Positions 52,620 through 63,012 of a stretch of DNA of 64,000 nucleotides are shown here, one piece after another. The stretch spans positions 2,685,329-2,749,328 of the forward strand of contig CM029121.1 of NCBI GenBank assembly GCA_016859345.1. The letters run 5' to 3'. A model generated the notes under the pieces. The model had not been told where the DNA came from, did no database searches, and saw only the letters and a list, made by a program, of their open reading frames with translations. The first letter of the stretch is position 1. Each line of letters opens with the position of its first letter. The DNA comes from Istiophorus platypterus. Taxonomy: Eukaryota > Chordata > Actinopteri > Istiophoriformes > Istiophoridae. Made by a program: the position numbers and the translations under genes.

Positions 52620-52860
52620 TCACCCAGCCGGTCGAGGCAGACTCGTCCACCATGAGCCAGGTTCTGTTCAACATTTCTACCTGTAAAAAGGTCATTTTTC
52701 ATTTCCACTGTCACCAAGTGCTGCTCATGGGGGAAATGTTGAGTCTCTGTAAATAATAACTATAAAGAGTCTGGTCTAGACCTGCTCTATATGAAAAGTG
52801 CCCTGAGATAACATCTGTTATGATATGGCTGCTATATAAACAAAATTGTATTGAATTTAA
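50945..52860 (+). mobile_element. L2/Maui-like LINE copy with internal deletion
   Basis: Before reverse transcriptase, frames encode KQRRLAP and SLIEENKNIPRFL-like sequence (51.1-51.35 kb). This jumps at about 51.47 kb straight to the RT catalytic-core region RYADDTQLYL, so most of the RT fingers are deleted. RT then continues as VLGPKHLRNTLSND, DQDMSFNSHIKQT, SRPDYCNSLLSDCPS and LQLIQDAAARVLT, followed by the usual C-terminal part in broken frames. The 3' UTR near 52.8 kb (CCTGAGATAACATCTGTTATG, then a TTGTATTGAATT tail) is typical of this family. Inactive. Confidence 0.88.
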
Positions 52861-52885
52861 CTACCAAGTTTATCTTGGTAGTTAA
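52857..52885. repeat. 12-bp perfect inverted repeat at LINE 3' junction
   Basis: TTAACTACCAAG and CTTGGTAGTTAA are exact complements separated by TTTAT. The palindrome starts where the LINE tail ends, so it may be a pre-existing target sequence. Confidence 0.7.
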
Positions 52886-53024
52886 TTTTTTCATAGTAAC
52901 ACACTACATTACTGTGAAAAAGTAAACTAAGTGTAAAGTGAGGGTGCCCTCACAGATAATTCCATGAATAGTTTTCATTTATGAATTAACCTCATCCAAA
53001 GTGCAGCAAAGAGAAAAAGCCTAA

Positions 53025-53230
53025 ATCATCAGTATTTGCTGTGACCCTCCTCGCCTTTAAACCAGCACCAGTTTTTCAGGTTCTTGACAGGAGGGTTGTT
53101 CCAGTATCCTGGAGAACCTGCCACAGTTCTCTGGACTTGGTCTGTCTCAGTGTCTTCTGTCTCTTCATGTGACCCCATGATGGTGAGATCAGGTCTCTGG
53201 TGGGGCCAGACCATCTGCTGCAGGACTCCT
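53025..53230 (-). mobile_element. Tc1-like transposase relic (C-terminal part)
   Basis: Minus-strand translation includes WPHQRPDLTIMG (family form WPPQSPDLNIIE), EDTETDQVQRTV.GSPGYWNNPPVKNL and the terminal GEEGHSKY (family form GGHTKY). This is a different subfamily from the relic at 0.6 kb. Confidence 0.65.
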
Positions 53231-53650
53231 GGTTTTTCTGGTCTCTGAAGACAGTTCTTTACGCTTCAACTCTGGCAACTCACAGAGATCAAGATCCCAG
53301 AAGTCACAGTGATGACTGGAAACACTGTGATATCAATGTTTCTCACACAGTTTGGTCATTAGTTTGACACGTCTTATTTTATTATGACATCTGATGGAAA
53401 GGAGATATCACAGGAGCAGACTGTGTTATTTCGCTACAACATACTGTATTATACAGTATTACTTCGCTAAATGTTTTTAGTGAACTATTGCTATGACAAA
53501 CTCTGTGTGCCAGAGATGTGATGATGTTGCAGTTGAGAGGTTATGACTGATGCCAGACTTCAAAGGCTGGATCACCAAGCAGGGGAGGAGGTCAAAACTG
53601 CAGCAACATGCATGAACAAGTTTGAGACTAAGACGTTTCAGCTTGAGGTC

Positions 53651-53655
<5 letters not shown>

Positions 53656-53705
<50 letters not shown>
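53656..53705. repeat. (CT)n microsatellite
   Basis: About 50 bp of pure CT dinucleotide. A shorter CT tract is at about 52589-52620, inside the LINE 3' UTR. Confidence 0.95.
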
Positions 53706-53709
<4 letters not shown>

Positions 53710-54728
53710 GTTCACCTCGTCCAACTGACTGAGGGTGTTCACTCATTCAGTTTATCCAATCAGGTTCTGCAACAATCTCTGTGAACCAATCATCTTATTC
53801 CTCCAAAACCTACAATTTTGATCTGATCCAGCATCCATGGATTTTCCACTGAGCTCGACAGAATCCTACTCTTCATTGCATCCATCCAGATTTTATGCCA
53901 TCATTAACCTCTTCTCCACCATCACCAGTTTCTTTACTCCATATTCAGATATTCCTGCCCTCCCATAACAAATAATACCACTATGGGTTCTAATCGCCAA
54001 AGATTCTTCTCATATTTCTTCAACTTTCCCTATCATCCAAATTTTGGAAAATAAATCTAGTTCAAAGCTTTAGAAAGATATCAAAAACTTCCAGCTTGAA
54101 ATTATCGTGGCAGAAAAGGTCTTTTTCCAAAACTTGCCAAATGCTAAAATGCATTGGTCTCACAATACAGTTGCCCTTAATACTGCAAATGATGCTGGAG
54201 TTTTGGCTCCTTAAATCTGGATTACTAATCATGCAAAGTATATGTCCCTGGGGCCTGAAATGTCCAAAACCCCCTAATGACCTGAATCCCAAGATTTACT
54301 GCATTTTCTGCTTTTTCACTGGATGTTGTGCTCCTGTCTGTAGGTGGGCCCTGTGTTAAACTCCCTACTCCTTATAGTTTCAGGTAAATTTATGCTCGGC
54401 AGCAAATTTTTGCCCCTGGGCCTAGTAAGAGGCCTTTTTCTTCATATCTACAACAGATATAGTCCAGCATGAAGTTTATTAGAATACTAGAGAGTGATGA
54501 TAAAGGCTATGGATAATCACTGATGCTCAGCTTCCAGAAATAAGGTGAGTTCCTGATACTGGGAAACCTTTAATAGAGATAAAAACAGCAGCAACATTAA
54601 ATACCTTTGTCTGTTACTCACCGGGGTGAAATCTCTTACACACACACACAACCACACAAGGCCATCTGCTTATAGGAATCACACAGCAGGTCCATACTAT
54701 TGATGTTCCTTAGTGCAGATCACGGCTG

Positions 54729-54736
54729 TGACGTCA
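54729..54736 (+). promoter_or_regulatory. spx2: Perfect cAMP response element upstream of spexin gene
   Basis: TGACGTCA, the full palindromic CREB site, lies about 110 bp upstream of the TATA box and about 145 bp upstream of the inferred start. Many neuropeptide genes carry a CRE at such a distance. Regulation by cAMP is inference. Confidence 0.65.
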
Positions 54737-54844
54737 TTCTGTGTTTTTGTGCTGTTTTTCAGCCTCTAGTAAACAGGAGTCCTGCCAGGCCGCACAGGGA
54801 GCAGGATCGAACCTGTTCATACTGAGGCTGCTGCTGATGGAGGA

Positions 54845-54850
54845 TATAAG
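54845..54850 (+). promoter_or_regulatory. spx2: spexin gene TATA box
   Basis: GGATATAAGCAG lies about 30 bp before the inferred transcription start near 54875 and 80 bp before the start codon. It accounts for a very short first exon. Confidence 0.65.
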
Positions 54851-54924
54851 CAGCCTGGAACATTGCTCTGAAACACATACACACACACGCTGTGACTGGA
54901 CTGGATGCTCCGTCTGCAGCAGAT

Positions 54925-57900
54925 ATGGTGAGTGGAGACAAGTGCATGTTTTCAAGTTTTATATTCAGTCAGATGTTTATTTTTTTCTGTTTGAATTTGT
55001 GCCACTGTAGATTTGTCTGCTTCGATTTGAGTTTTGTAAAAGCTGTTTTCATTGAATTAGATAACGTTCTATATATAAAATAAAAGTGTTGATTTTACTT
55101 GGGTACTACATAGTAATTACTGGTGTTAATACTCCATACTCATACTTCATACTATATACTCAGTTTTGATTGAATAACTGTTATTGAGTATTTTTGCTAT
55201 TATTTGTTATTTAGTTGTTAATCTGCTATTTTTTTTTATTCATCATTGCATGAAACTTTTTTTAAATACAATAAGTGTGACCACAGCTTTAAAAGGCTTT
55301 CCCCTGAGAAACAACTAAAACAAACTAACAAACATACTGCATTTTTTTGTAAGTGCTCTGAAAAACAGAAAAGAAAGACCATATAATTTAAACAACGGTT
55401 ACCATTTGAAAATATATATTTAATATGAAGCAGGCAGTAGAATAAATAGTAAAGCAGTGAGGACAGCAATAACCATAATAATGAGAACTACACCAGTATT
55501 GTCATAATTGCAAACAAACACACATCGTCATGTAGTGTATGTTTGTTTGTGTGTACTGTATGTATATGTACTGTCTCTAATATGTGCAGTACCTACGTAG
55601 CAGCTGTGTAATATATTACATGACATTACACTCATCTTCCTCTCATCTCATCTCATCTTTCTATTTGTTGTGATTCAAGTGTAAATAATTCAACAGTTTG
55701 CTGATTTTTCTACTTTTCTTCTTCAGTGTAAATGCAAAATGATTCTGTTTTCTTTTAATTGTTTCTCAGGGGGATGTGTTTTAAAGCTGTCATTGATATT
55801 TATTAAAATATGAATGAACGATTAAACGGATAAATACATACATAACTTACAGTAGAGTGGTACAGATCTGAACCAAAACTGTGAGTTTATCCCTTTTCAG
55901 CAAATCACCAGCAGCAAGTTCAGCTCTGCAGTACAAGCGCTTAGAGGCATTTCTTTCTTTTTTAACAAAGTGAGAGACAAGTAAGAGCTGAGAGCTTTTG
56001 AGACAAAGCGATAAAGGTGGTTTTAACCTGCAGTGAGAGATCTGCGGTGACTGTGCTGCTCTGACTTCATTGGACAGTTTACTCCACCAACATGGAGCCA
56101 GAGCAGAGTGTGACCTCAGGGTTTGTGATGAGTGTTGATTGCTTCTTCCTCTTCCAGAAGATAAAAGCCTCAGTTGTCTGGACATGTACTTTAATGCTCT
56201 CCCTGTTGTTGGTGTGCTGCCATACACAGAAGGTAAAACTCAACAGCCACTCACACCTTCCAGTGGTTTCCTGTAACACCCCCCCCTGCATAAGCAAAGT
56301 GTTGTCATCTGTGTCCCCCCAGCTGAACATCCACTGGGGTCCTCAGTCCATGATGTACCTGAAGGGCAAACGTGAGTGTGACTACTGAGCAGACTCTCCA
56401 CTCTCGTCGTGACTAAACACGAGGGAACTGACGTGAAATAATGTGAATCAATCACCATTCAGCTGATGTAAATATTTACTGGCTGAGTCTATGTAGGTAG
56501 AAACTGTAGTTTGGTTCATCAGAGTCAGTGAAGGAGTTTTCATTGAGTCTGTGTGCTGCTCAGTTCCATGTGTTCTCATCTGCCACGTTGTTTACAGAAT
56601 GATTGTACTTGGCCTGTCAAACTGGCGCAGCAGCTGTTACAAATGTCTCTGATCCGGCAGAAAATCTCCCCAGACAGACTCTGATCTGTTCTGATCTGGA
56701 ATAAATACATCTAGTTTTTATACCATACCATTGTATGGTGTAAAATGGAAATACTGCACAGCAATTACAGCACCCCCACCTGGACATTCAGGGTTATATT
56801 CCTTGTAGGTCTAATCATGTAACATTAATAGTACTCTCTGAAGCCTTTAAAGCCTGACTATATGTCCATACATGCAACTGTGGGAACTAATGAAGTCTAA
56901 TGTGTCATTGAAATGGTCTCAGGTTTGATGAGAACCAGAAGAACTGATCAGTCGTCAGATGGTAGCAGATCTTTAGTGCTGGATTTGGACCAGAATAACA
57001 GTTATGCTTGACAAACCTGTGTCTGAGGAAATGCCAGTCCTCTGTCAGCACGGCACCAGATCAGCTCAACCCAGCTCTCTCCTGCTGTTGTCTCCTTCAG
57101 ATGGCAGGAGGTTTGTGTCAGAGGACAACAACAGGGTTCTGAAGCAGGGTCTGCAGGGCTGGTACGCAGTGCTCAAAGGTAAAGTACTGCTTCATGTGCT
57201 TATGACAGATTAACTCACTTTGTCTCCTTAAAACTAAGATTTTTTCATATATCACCAATAATTCTAATTACTATTTGGATTCAATTTGGAATAAACTCTG
57301 AGGCTCTTAAGATATTTTCATGAACTCTCAGGTGGACTGTTTAAATTTCTAGAATTACATGATTTTTACAAGGTCTTCCTCAAGGATAGAGACTTTAGTT
57401 GTTGTCTCAGCTCAGTTACATCTACACTTTACAGTACAATGCTACATATGAAAACATGAAATTACCTTTCCTGGATCTTTTGGTGTGAAAAGTAGCTTAA
57501 CTTTAAGCTTAAGAAGAGTTAAAGGATATAAGAATTTAAATGTTGAATTTGTATTTACAGATAATATGGGACAAAGGTCAGCTTTAAACTGACCAAAAAA
57601 GTTCAGGCCACCAAAAAGTGAAATATCTTGTAACTAATAGAAACATGAAACCCCCTTTTTCAGGGATTATACACTGCTTAATTTCCAGCTTTTTCCTGCA
57701 GCATTGGAAAGAAGTTAAGCTTTGAAAATTGATGCAAACAGTTTTGTCTGTACATGGTCAGTGTTGGAGTGATGGCATCTGAAGGTGTTACTGCCTCCTC
57801 TGATCCATTATTAGGAAACACTGTCCTACAGGGAGTAGGACTGTTTGTTTCTGTCAGAATGGAGAGAAAAAGACAAGTAACAGAGGAAGACAGACTGGTA

Positions 57901-58438
57901 ATGACCCAGAACATTAGAAGAACAGAGCCAGACGCTGGCTTCAAATGATGGAAGACCAACACAGTCTCCAGACCCGAACCCCATGATGGAAGACCAGCAC
58001 AGTCTCCAGACCTGAACCCCATAATGGAAGACCAGCACAGTCTCCAGACCTGAACCCAATGATGGAAGACCAGCACAGTCTCCAGACCTGAACCCCATGA
58101 AGGGAGACCAGCACAGTCTCCAGACCTGAACCCCATGAAGGGAGACCAGCACAGTCTCCAGACCTGAACCACATGGAGCTAGCTTGGGTTGAACTGGACA
58201 GAAGGTGGAAGCAAAGAAAACTAATGGTGCAACACATTGATTGGAAACTTCTGCAAAAGTGTTGGGACCAACTTTCTAAACAATGGTTGGTTTCTATTGT
58301 AGAAAAAACATGACCCCAGCTGGGGCTGGATGTTTGCGGTGATCACCTTTTTTTGATTTTATATAAATTAATGTACCATCACCAGTATAAAAATGTATCA
58401 TAAAGCATTATATTTGATGTGAGATATCTCCTTATGTA

Positions 58439-58497
<59 letters not shown>

Positions 58498-58583
58498 GCA
58501 TCCAGAGGCTGCAGTCACTGGAGTTGGGTCAACCCATAATGAGCTCAGAGAAAGTCCTCATCCATTTCCTCCACGAGAGATGA
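54925..58583 (+). CDS. spx2: Spexin-type neuropeptide precursor (spexin 2-like)
   Basis: Secreted neuropeptide precursor; spexins activate galanin receptor types 2/3. Exons: start codon alone at 54925-54927 (last triplet of exon 1, then gtgagt), 56158-56232, 56323-56371, 57101-57178, 58498-58583; total 291 bp, 96 aa. Residues 1-22 make a signal peptide (MKIKASVVWTCTLMLSLLLV). The peptide core HWGPQSMMYLKGKH (30-43) is followed by GRR, the amide-donor Gly plus dibasic cut. This matches the spexin pattern W-x-P-Q-x-M-x-Y-L-K-G-x-x-GRR, with Trp-Gly-Pro-Gln as I recall for spexin 2. The tail continues FVSEDNNRVLKQGLQ and ends HFLHER. Phases 0, 0, 1, 1 agree throughout. Oddity: the N-terminus reads QKLNIHWG, where other spexins have Asn directly before Trp. 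AATAAA at 58926. Identity rests on the peptide motif and gene structure and is strong; the paralogue number is less sure. Confidence 0.92.
57947..58174. repeat. 38-bp minisatellite, six copies, inside a Tc1-like remnant
   Basis: Six head-to-tail units of 38 bp, each containing CACAGTCTCCAGACC and TGAACCCCAT, with few differences between copies. The unit is the DNA coding the Tc1 signature PAQSPDLNPM. The last copy runs directly into the continuing transposase sequence. Since 38 is not a multiple of three, the frame rotates with each copy, which creates long but meaningless open frames on the minus strand. It lies in the last intron of the spexin gene. Confidence 0.93.
58150..58330 (+). mobile_element. 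Tc1-like transposase C-terminal relic
   Basis: Translation from the last minisatellite unit reads SPDLN(H)MELAWVELDRRWKQRKL, then MVQHIDWKLLQKCWDQLSKQ, the typical C-terminal stretch of a Tc1-like transposase. The rest of the element is gone. Confidence 0.7.
58440..58494. repeat. (GT)n microsatellite forming the acceptor tract of the last spexin exon
   Basis: About 55 bp of GT/TG end directly in GTGCAG, the acceptor of the exon starting at 58498. The normal pyrimidine tract is therefore replaced by an alternating GT repeat. Confidence 0.95.
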
Positions 58584-58925
58584 GACGCACTGAGTCACAC
58601 GGTCGACATGTGGGAATTAAACTAACAATTCACTGAGAACACGTCCACAACGAGGCAGACTTCAGCTCAGATCACAGCAGTCAGGGTCCAGGTTCTAGAG
58701 AATGTGACATGCAGAAGCTCCAGTGGTGCTACAACCCGACCAGAGCATCACCAGATCATCTGTTTTTGTTGTTACAGTATATAAATATTTAAAGCTTTCA
58801 TTGTTTTACAGTTCCCCCAGTGAATTGTTGTTTTCTTCTTTGCATGAGTAACATCTGTGTGCTCTCTGTACAGATTCCAGCTTGCTGTATATAAAGCATA
58901 AAACAGAAAATGACAAAATGCTTTG

Positions 58926-58931
58926 AATAAA
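58926..58931 (+). terminator. spx2: spexin gene polyadenylation signal
   Basis: AATAAA, 343 bp after the stop codon. It is the first canonical signal downstream. Confidence 0.65.
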
Positions 58932-58949
58932 TGATGGAAGATCCTTACA

Positions 58950-60220
58950 TCCTTTCTGTCTCCACCTGTCCAGGAGCAGTGTGTCATGTTGAGCACCAGG
59001 GGGCAGCAGTAGACAGCAGGTACCCTGTCCATTCAGAGTCATTATAACACTGATGAGAGGCAGGTGTGAAGAAAGTCCTGATGTGAAGTGTAATAACTGA
59101 TCTTATCTGATTAAATATTAGGGAAGTATTACTCAGAGTAAATACTACTTTCACTTGAGGCTGCACTCTGGGTGTTGCCCTGGTGGCCTGATGGCCCCCA
59201 GACACTGTTCAAGGTGAAGGTCAAATGATGGACGAAGGCAGCAGTCTGGATTATCATTATCCTTAAATGAATTATTCTTCCACCTCTTGATTCGGTCCTC
59301 AGTTTGACAGAGCAGTAGCATACCAACTCTACTGAAACCATTACTAAGGAAACATACGTAAGATTCTTAGCAGGACAACTTCTCTGCAAAATATATCCCC
59401 TTTGTGAATACTCAGGAGAACTTGACTTCTAGTTAATCAGATTTTGAAATACTTTTGCTACAGAAGTTGTATTATTACTCTGATTCTCTAATATGTGGGT
59501 CTGTGACCCAGGAAAATCCATCCAGCAGTGGGGAAATACCAGGTAATGAAGACTGTCACACTCTTGGCCCTGCTGCTACTTAGCGGGTTAGCTTCCTAGC
59601 AGCAGTGGGGCTTGTTCTGGGTTCATGTGACCCAAGCTCTCCTTCAAGGGCCAGAGTTGTATGTACAAAAGGTTCTGACCACTTCATTGTGTGAATGAAG
59701 GCTTTACCAACGCTGTAGCCTGAGAAGCTGCTGCAGCTGCTTAAACCAGAGCCAGAGAGCCTCCACCCGAACACTGTGCCCTCTCTCTTTCTCTTTCTGT
59801 CCTCTTCACAACCTCCACCGCTCAAAGCCCCATTCCCTCCAGTCATGTAAACAGTCTCTATTAGCTTCAGCTACACAAACAGCAGTGCTGCTTGGTTTAG
59901 CTAATCCTGTAATGGATATCAACTCTGTTTAGACTGATCACATTTCTCTCCAGACCAACCCTGCTAAGTTTCATCACACTGCTGCTGGAAACCCTTTGGA
60001 CATTTCTTCATTTTCCATTAGCAGGGAGGCTGGGGGAGAGCGAGGTGTGAGCTTAACCCTGTGTTCACCTCCTGAGACCAACTGTAGGATCAGGAAGACC
60101 ATGAGTGAACATGTGCTGCTCTCTGCTGGTTGAAACCTACCGGTGCCATGTCCCGGTCAGTGGGGGAGTACTATACATAAATGTCCTGTTGGATCTTTTC
60201 ACCTCTGATGCAACCACACC
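58950..60220. other. Intergenic stretch after the spexin gene
   Basis: No exon could be supported on either strand. Several open frames of 60-90 codons (for example minus strand 59846-59580) have no family motif and no convincing splice context. Confidence 0.4.
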
Positions 60221-60224
60221 CAAA

Positions 60225-60368
60225 TCTGATGGAACTTGCGTGCATTATTGGATTATGGCCGAAAAAGTGTTCTGAGAGGTCACAGCAGCCTTGACCTTTG
60301 ACCACCAATTTCTAATCAGCTCATCCTTGAGTCCAAGTGATTGTTTTGTGACAAATATGAAGAAATTG
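60225..60368. repeat. Common teleost interspersed repeat fragment
   Basis: The block GGTCACAGCAGCCTTGACCT, then TTGACCACCAATTTCTAATC and CATCCTTGAGTCCAAGTGA, is a wording I recognise from a repeat seen many times in fish genomes. I cannot place its superfamily. It abuts the SINE. Confidence 0.5.
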
Positions 60369-60370
60369 AA

Positions 60371-60602
60371 GGGACGGCTGTGGCTCAGTTGGTAGAGTGG
60401 TCGCCCACCAACCGGAAGGGTGGTGGTTCTCCTCCAGTCTGCCTGTCAAAGTGTCCTTGGGCAAGATGTGTGTCATAGGAGTGTGAATGTGTGTAAGTGT
60501 TTAGATCCGCTTAAATGTGTAGAAAAAATGTGACAGTAGTAAAAATGCTTTGAGTGGTCAAAAAGACTGGAAAAGTGTTATATAAGTAACATTTACCAAA
60601 TT
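60371..60602 (+). mobile_element. tRNA-derived SINE
   Basis: The head resembles a tRNA gene with an A box (TGGCTCAGTTGG, 60381-60392) and a decayed B box (GGTTCTCCTCC, 60425-60435). The body contains GTCCTTGGGCAAGAT and GAATGTGTGTAAGTG, and the tail AATGCTTTGAGTGGTCAAAA…GTGTTATATAAGTAACATTTACC is typical of teleost SINEs. It is too mutated in the tRNA arms to be a functional tRNA. Confidence 0.8.
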
Positions 60603-60796
60603 ATTCGCAAGAATCTCAGGAAGGCTGTGTAGGAAAAGAAAGAGAAAGGGAAAGAAAAGAGAAAGAAAGAGGGACATATGATCAGAAAGACTGATGGAAA
60701 GAAATAAAGAGGATGACAATAAAAGAAAAAGGTTAAAAAAAACTTATATGGAAGGATGACAGGAAAGAAATGACTCTTTATGCCTCATAATAATAC

Positions 60797-60802
60797 TTTA
60801 TT
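60797..60802 (-). terminator. Possible polyadenylation signal of a minus-strand neighbour
   Basis: AATAAA on the minus strand lies downstream (in that direction) of a roughly 450-bp, less AT-rich, repeat-free stretch (60.85-61.3 kb). The arrangement is like a 3' UTR of a gene to the right. No coding exon of it was identified. Confidence 0.25.
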
Positions 60803-61458
60803 ACAGTAATATAATAATTTGATAATCATCATCTTATACCTCAAATGACATTCACAGTTTGGTTACAGACTCCTGCAGAAGCGAGTGGAGCAGTGAAGGT
60901 CACACACATCACACCTGTCTGATCACAAAACGTCAGCAGGTGTGCGAGTGCTGTCGTTGTCCATCTTTAGACACAACCTGTTGCATCCAGCTGCTCCAGC
61001 TGTGGACCGACCATCACGCAGGACATGACATCCATGGAAACACAAGTATCCTCACTCCAAAAAGGCACTTCCTTAGTTTTCTAAAAGCTCGTGCAGTCGG
61101 GGGAGGACACCCTCATTTTTTGCTTTGCCACACGAGTGTCCGAATTGTCTCTGGGCCAACCTGCTGCCAGGATGTAAACAGGCTACATACAAAGTTCAAC
61201 AGTGACTTGAAACTGAGGGGTTTCACAACAGAGTGGCGGTGTTCTGTTCAGTCTGACATCAGAGGCCTAGTTTAGAGGGATATATCACATTGGCTTGAGC
61301 TCCATATTCGTCAGTAGTAAATTCAGGGTCTTTTTTTCTCCAGTGCTGTTTTGCAGGGAAGGGGGGGGCAGTGTGCACTGAATTTATCACCCTTTTAAAT
61401 ATTTTTTACATGTGCTCCATCACAGTGACTGGAGCCGAGGGTCCTTGATGAGCATTCA

Positions 61459-62244
61459 TTAAAGGAACAGTCGGATGTTTTGAGATAAATGCTTGTTTGT
61501 GCTCTTATCTAGAGTCAGATGACTTTCCAGCACTGGTACATTTCTACGATGTCTTTAGCTTAGCTTAGCATAGAGACTGGACACAGGGGGAAACTGATAG
61601 CATAGCTTCATCAAAGGTGGAAAAATAAAAAAGCTATGGGCGCTATACAATGTAAAAAAACTGTGAGTAGATAGTAGTGATGGTGTTTAACCAGACGACA
61701 CTGAAGGACTCAAGATGTTGCTACATGAGAATCTGTCTCTCTACATGAGAATCTGTGACAGTCCAGCACCATAAATCTAAGTGTGTAAGGAAGAAGTTGT
61801 GGTGAACCAGGGTCAGCTTTCCACATTATATTATTGATATAGCTAATATGCAATGAATAATTAAGCTGCTTGCAAAACAGCTCCATAGCATTTGACTATT
61901 ATGGAAGTCAAGCTAGAACTATTTGAAAATGATCATATATTTAAAGCTCCAGTTCAATTATTATAGCTACTGTACCTGGCAGTACTACTACCTGGCAGTA
62001 GGTGGTTGATGAAGGAATAACTCCACTGACACCAACAGCTCCTGAACATACTATTTTTCATTTTCACAATCCAGTTGTCTTTTTTTTTTAAATATGTATA
62101 AATATGACGGTTTGGGAGTGAGGCGGATGAAGAGCTAGGCTAGCAGTTTCCCACTGCTAAACTAGGATAAACATTACCTGCCACGCAGAGATACACTCAT
62201 CTTTCCACCTGGCTCTGGGTAGGAATGTTGGACTGCTCCTTTAA
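61459..62244. mobile_element. MITE with TTAA-bordered terminal inverted repeats
   Basis: The left end TTAAAGGAACAGTCGGATGT and the complement of the right end TTAAAGGAGCAGTCCAACAT are inverted copies. The interior has the familiar fish wording TTAGCTTAGCATAGAGACTGG and AGCTAGGCTAGCAGTTTCCC. About 786 bp and non-coding. A TTAA at both ends could be the target duplication, as in piggyBac-like elements, or part of the repeat itself. Confidence 0.75.
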
Positions 62245-62249
62245 CGCTG

Positions 62250-62936
62250 GGCCGTTAACCTCCTGGGGGGGTCTGAGGCAGAAATGAGCTCTGGGTTCTT
62301 ATTCAGTCACCCTCCACCTCCTTTGTCAATATTAAATATTATTAGGTTTTAAAACTGTAACAAAAGTTGACACTGGATCCTTCAGTTAAACAGGGCCTCA
62401 AGATAAGGTCGAAATGCAGGGGCCACTTTCACTACCCACAATTCATCAATAGCTGAAAGTGTCACACACTCAGGCTGGGGGTCTGTAGGGCCCCTGGTGG
62501 TCTGGTCAGCTGATAGTCCAGTCATACATGTATTCAGCGCTTGTCTCCATTATTTCAAACCCTGTGGTTGTTAGTAGGGACACAATCTGTCAGTCACAGA
62601 GCAGAAAGGATATCTGATCCACACAATGATGGACATACTTATCAGCCATGATATGAACCTAACACATGAACTTCAGGATGACTGTCCTGACATACACACC
62701 AGCAGCTCTTCAGCACCACTGACGTGCATGTCAGGGGGACCACTCCTGGACCTCCATCATCAACATGGAACATGACAGCATGCGTTCATTGCAAATCAGA
62801 GTTTGAGTTGAAGCAAAACTTGGAAATACTGGTCTCTGAAAACGACCTCCTTCATTTTTAATTAAGCTGCTAGAACCACATTTGTTAACGCAAAACCAAA
62901 CACTGTGTGGATGTCAAGACATTCAGTGACAATGTA

Positions 62937-63012
<76 letters not shown>

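Noticed and set aside
54741..54924. Long open frame before the spexin start (SSKQESCQAAQG…), with an acceptor-like tttttcag at its left
   Set aside because: A TATA box sits inside it at the right distance for a short first exon, and the frame does not lead into the spexin signal peptide; the ATG at 54925 does.
56092..56157. In-frame ATG upstream of spexin exon 2 (MEPEQSVTSG…) as the start
   Set aside because: It would place 22 extra residues before the signal peptide; a clear acceptor at 56157 and an ATG at the end of exon 1 give a normal signal-peptide start.
57678..58237. Three overlapping minus-strand open frames of 98-164 codons with a repeated GDCAGLPS-type text
   Set aside because: They are produced by the 38-bp minisatellite, whose length rotates the frame; the real coding sense is the degraded plus-strand transposase.
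60371..60446. tRNA gene
   Set aside because: A and B boxes are present but the B box is decayed, the arms do not pair as a tRNA, and the sequence continues into a SINE body and tail.
60859..61275. Plus-strand open frame of 138 codons, Cys/His-rich
   Set aside because: No recognised domain and no splice context; cysteine spacing is irregular, and the stretch fits better as non-coding or a 3' UTR of the opposite strand.
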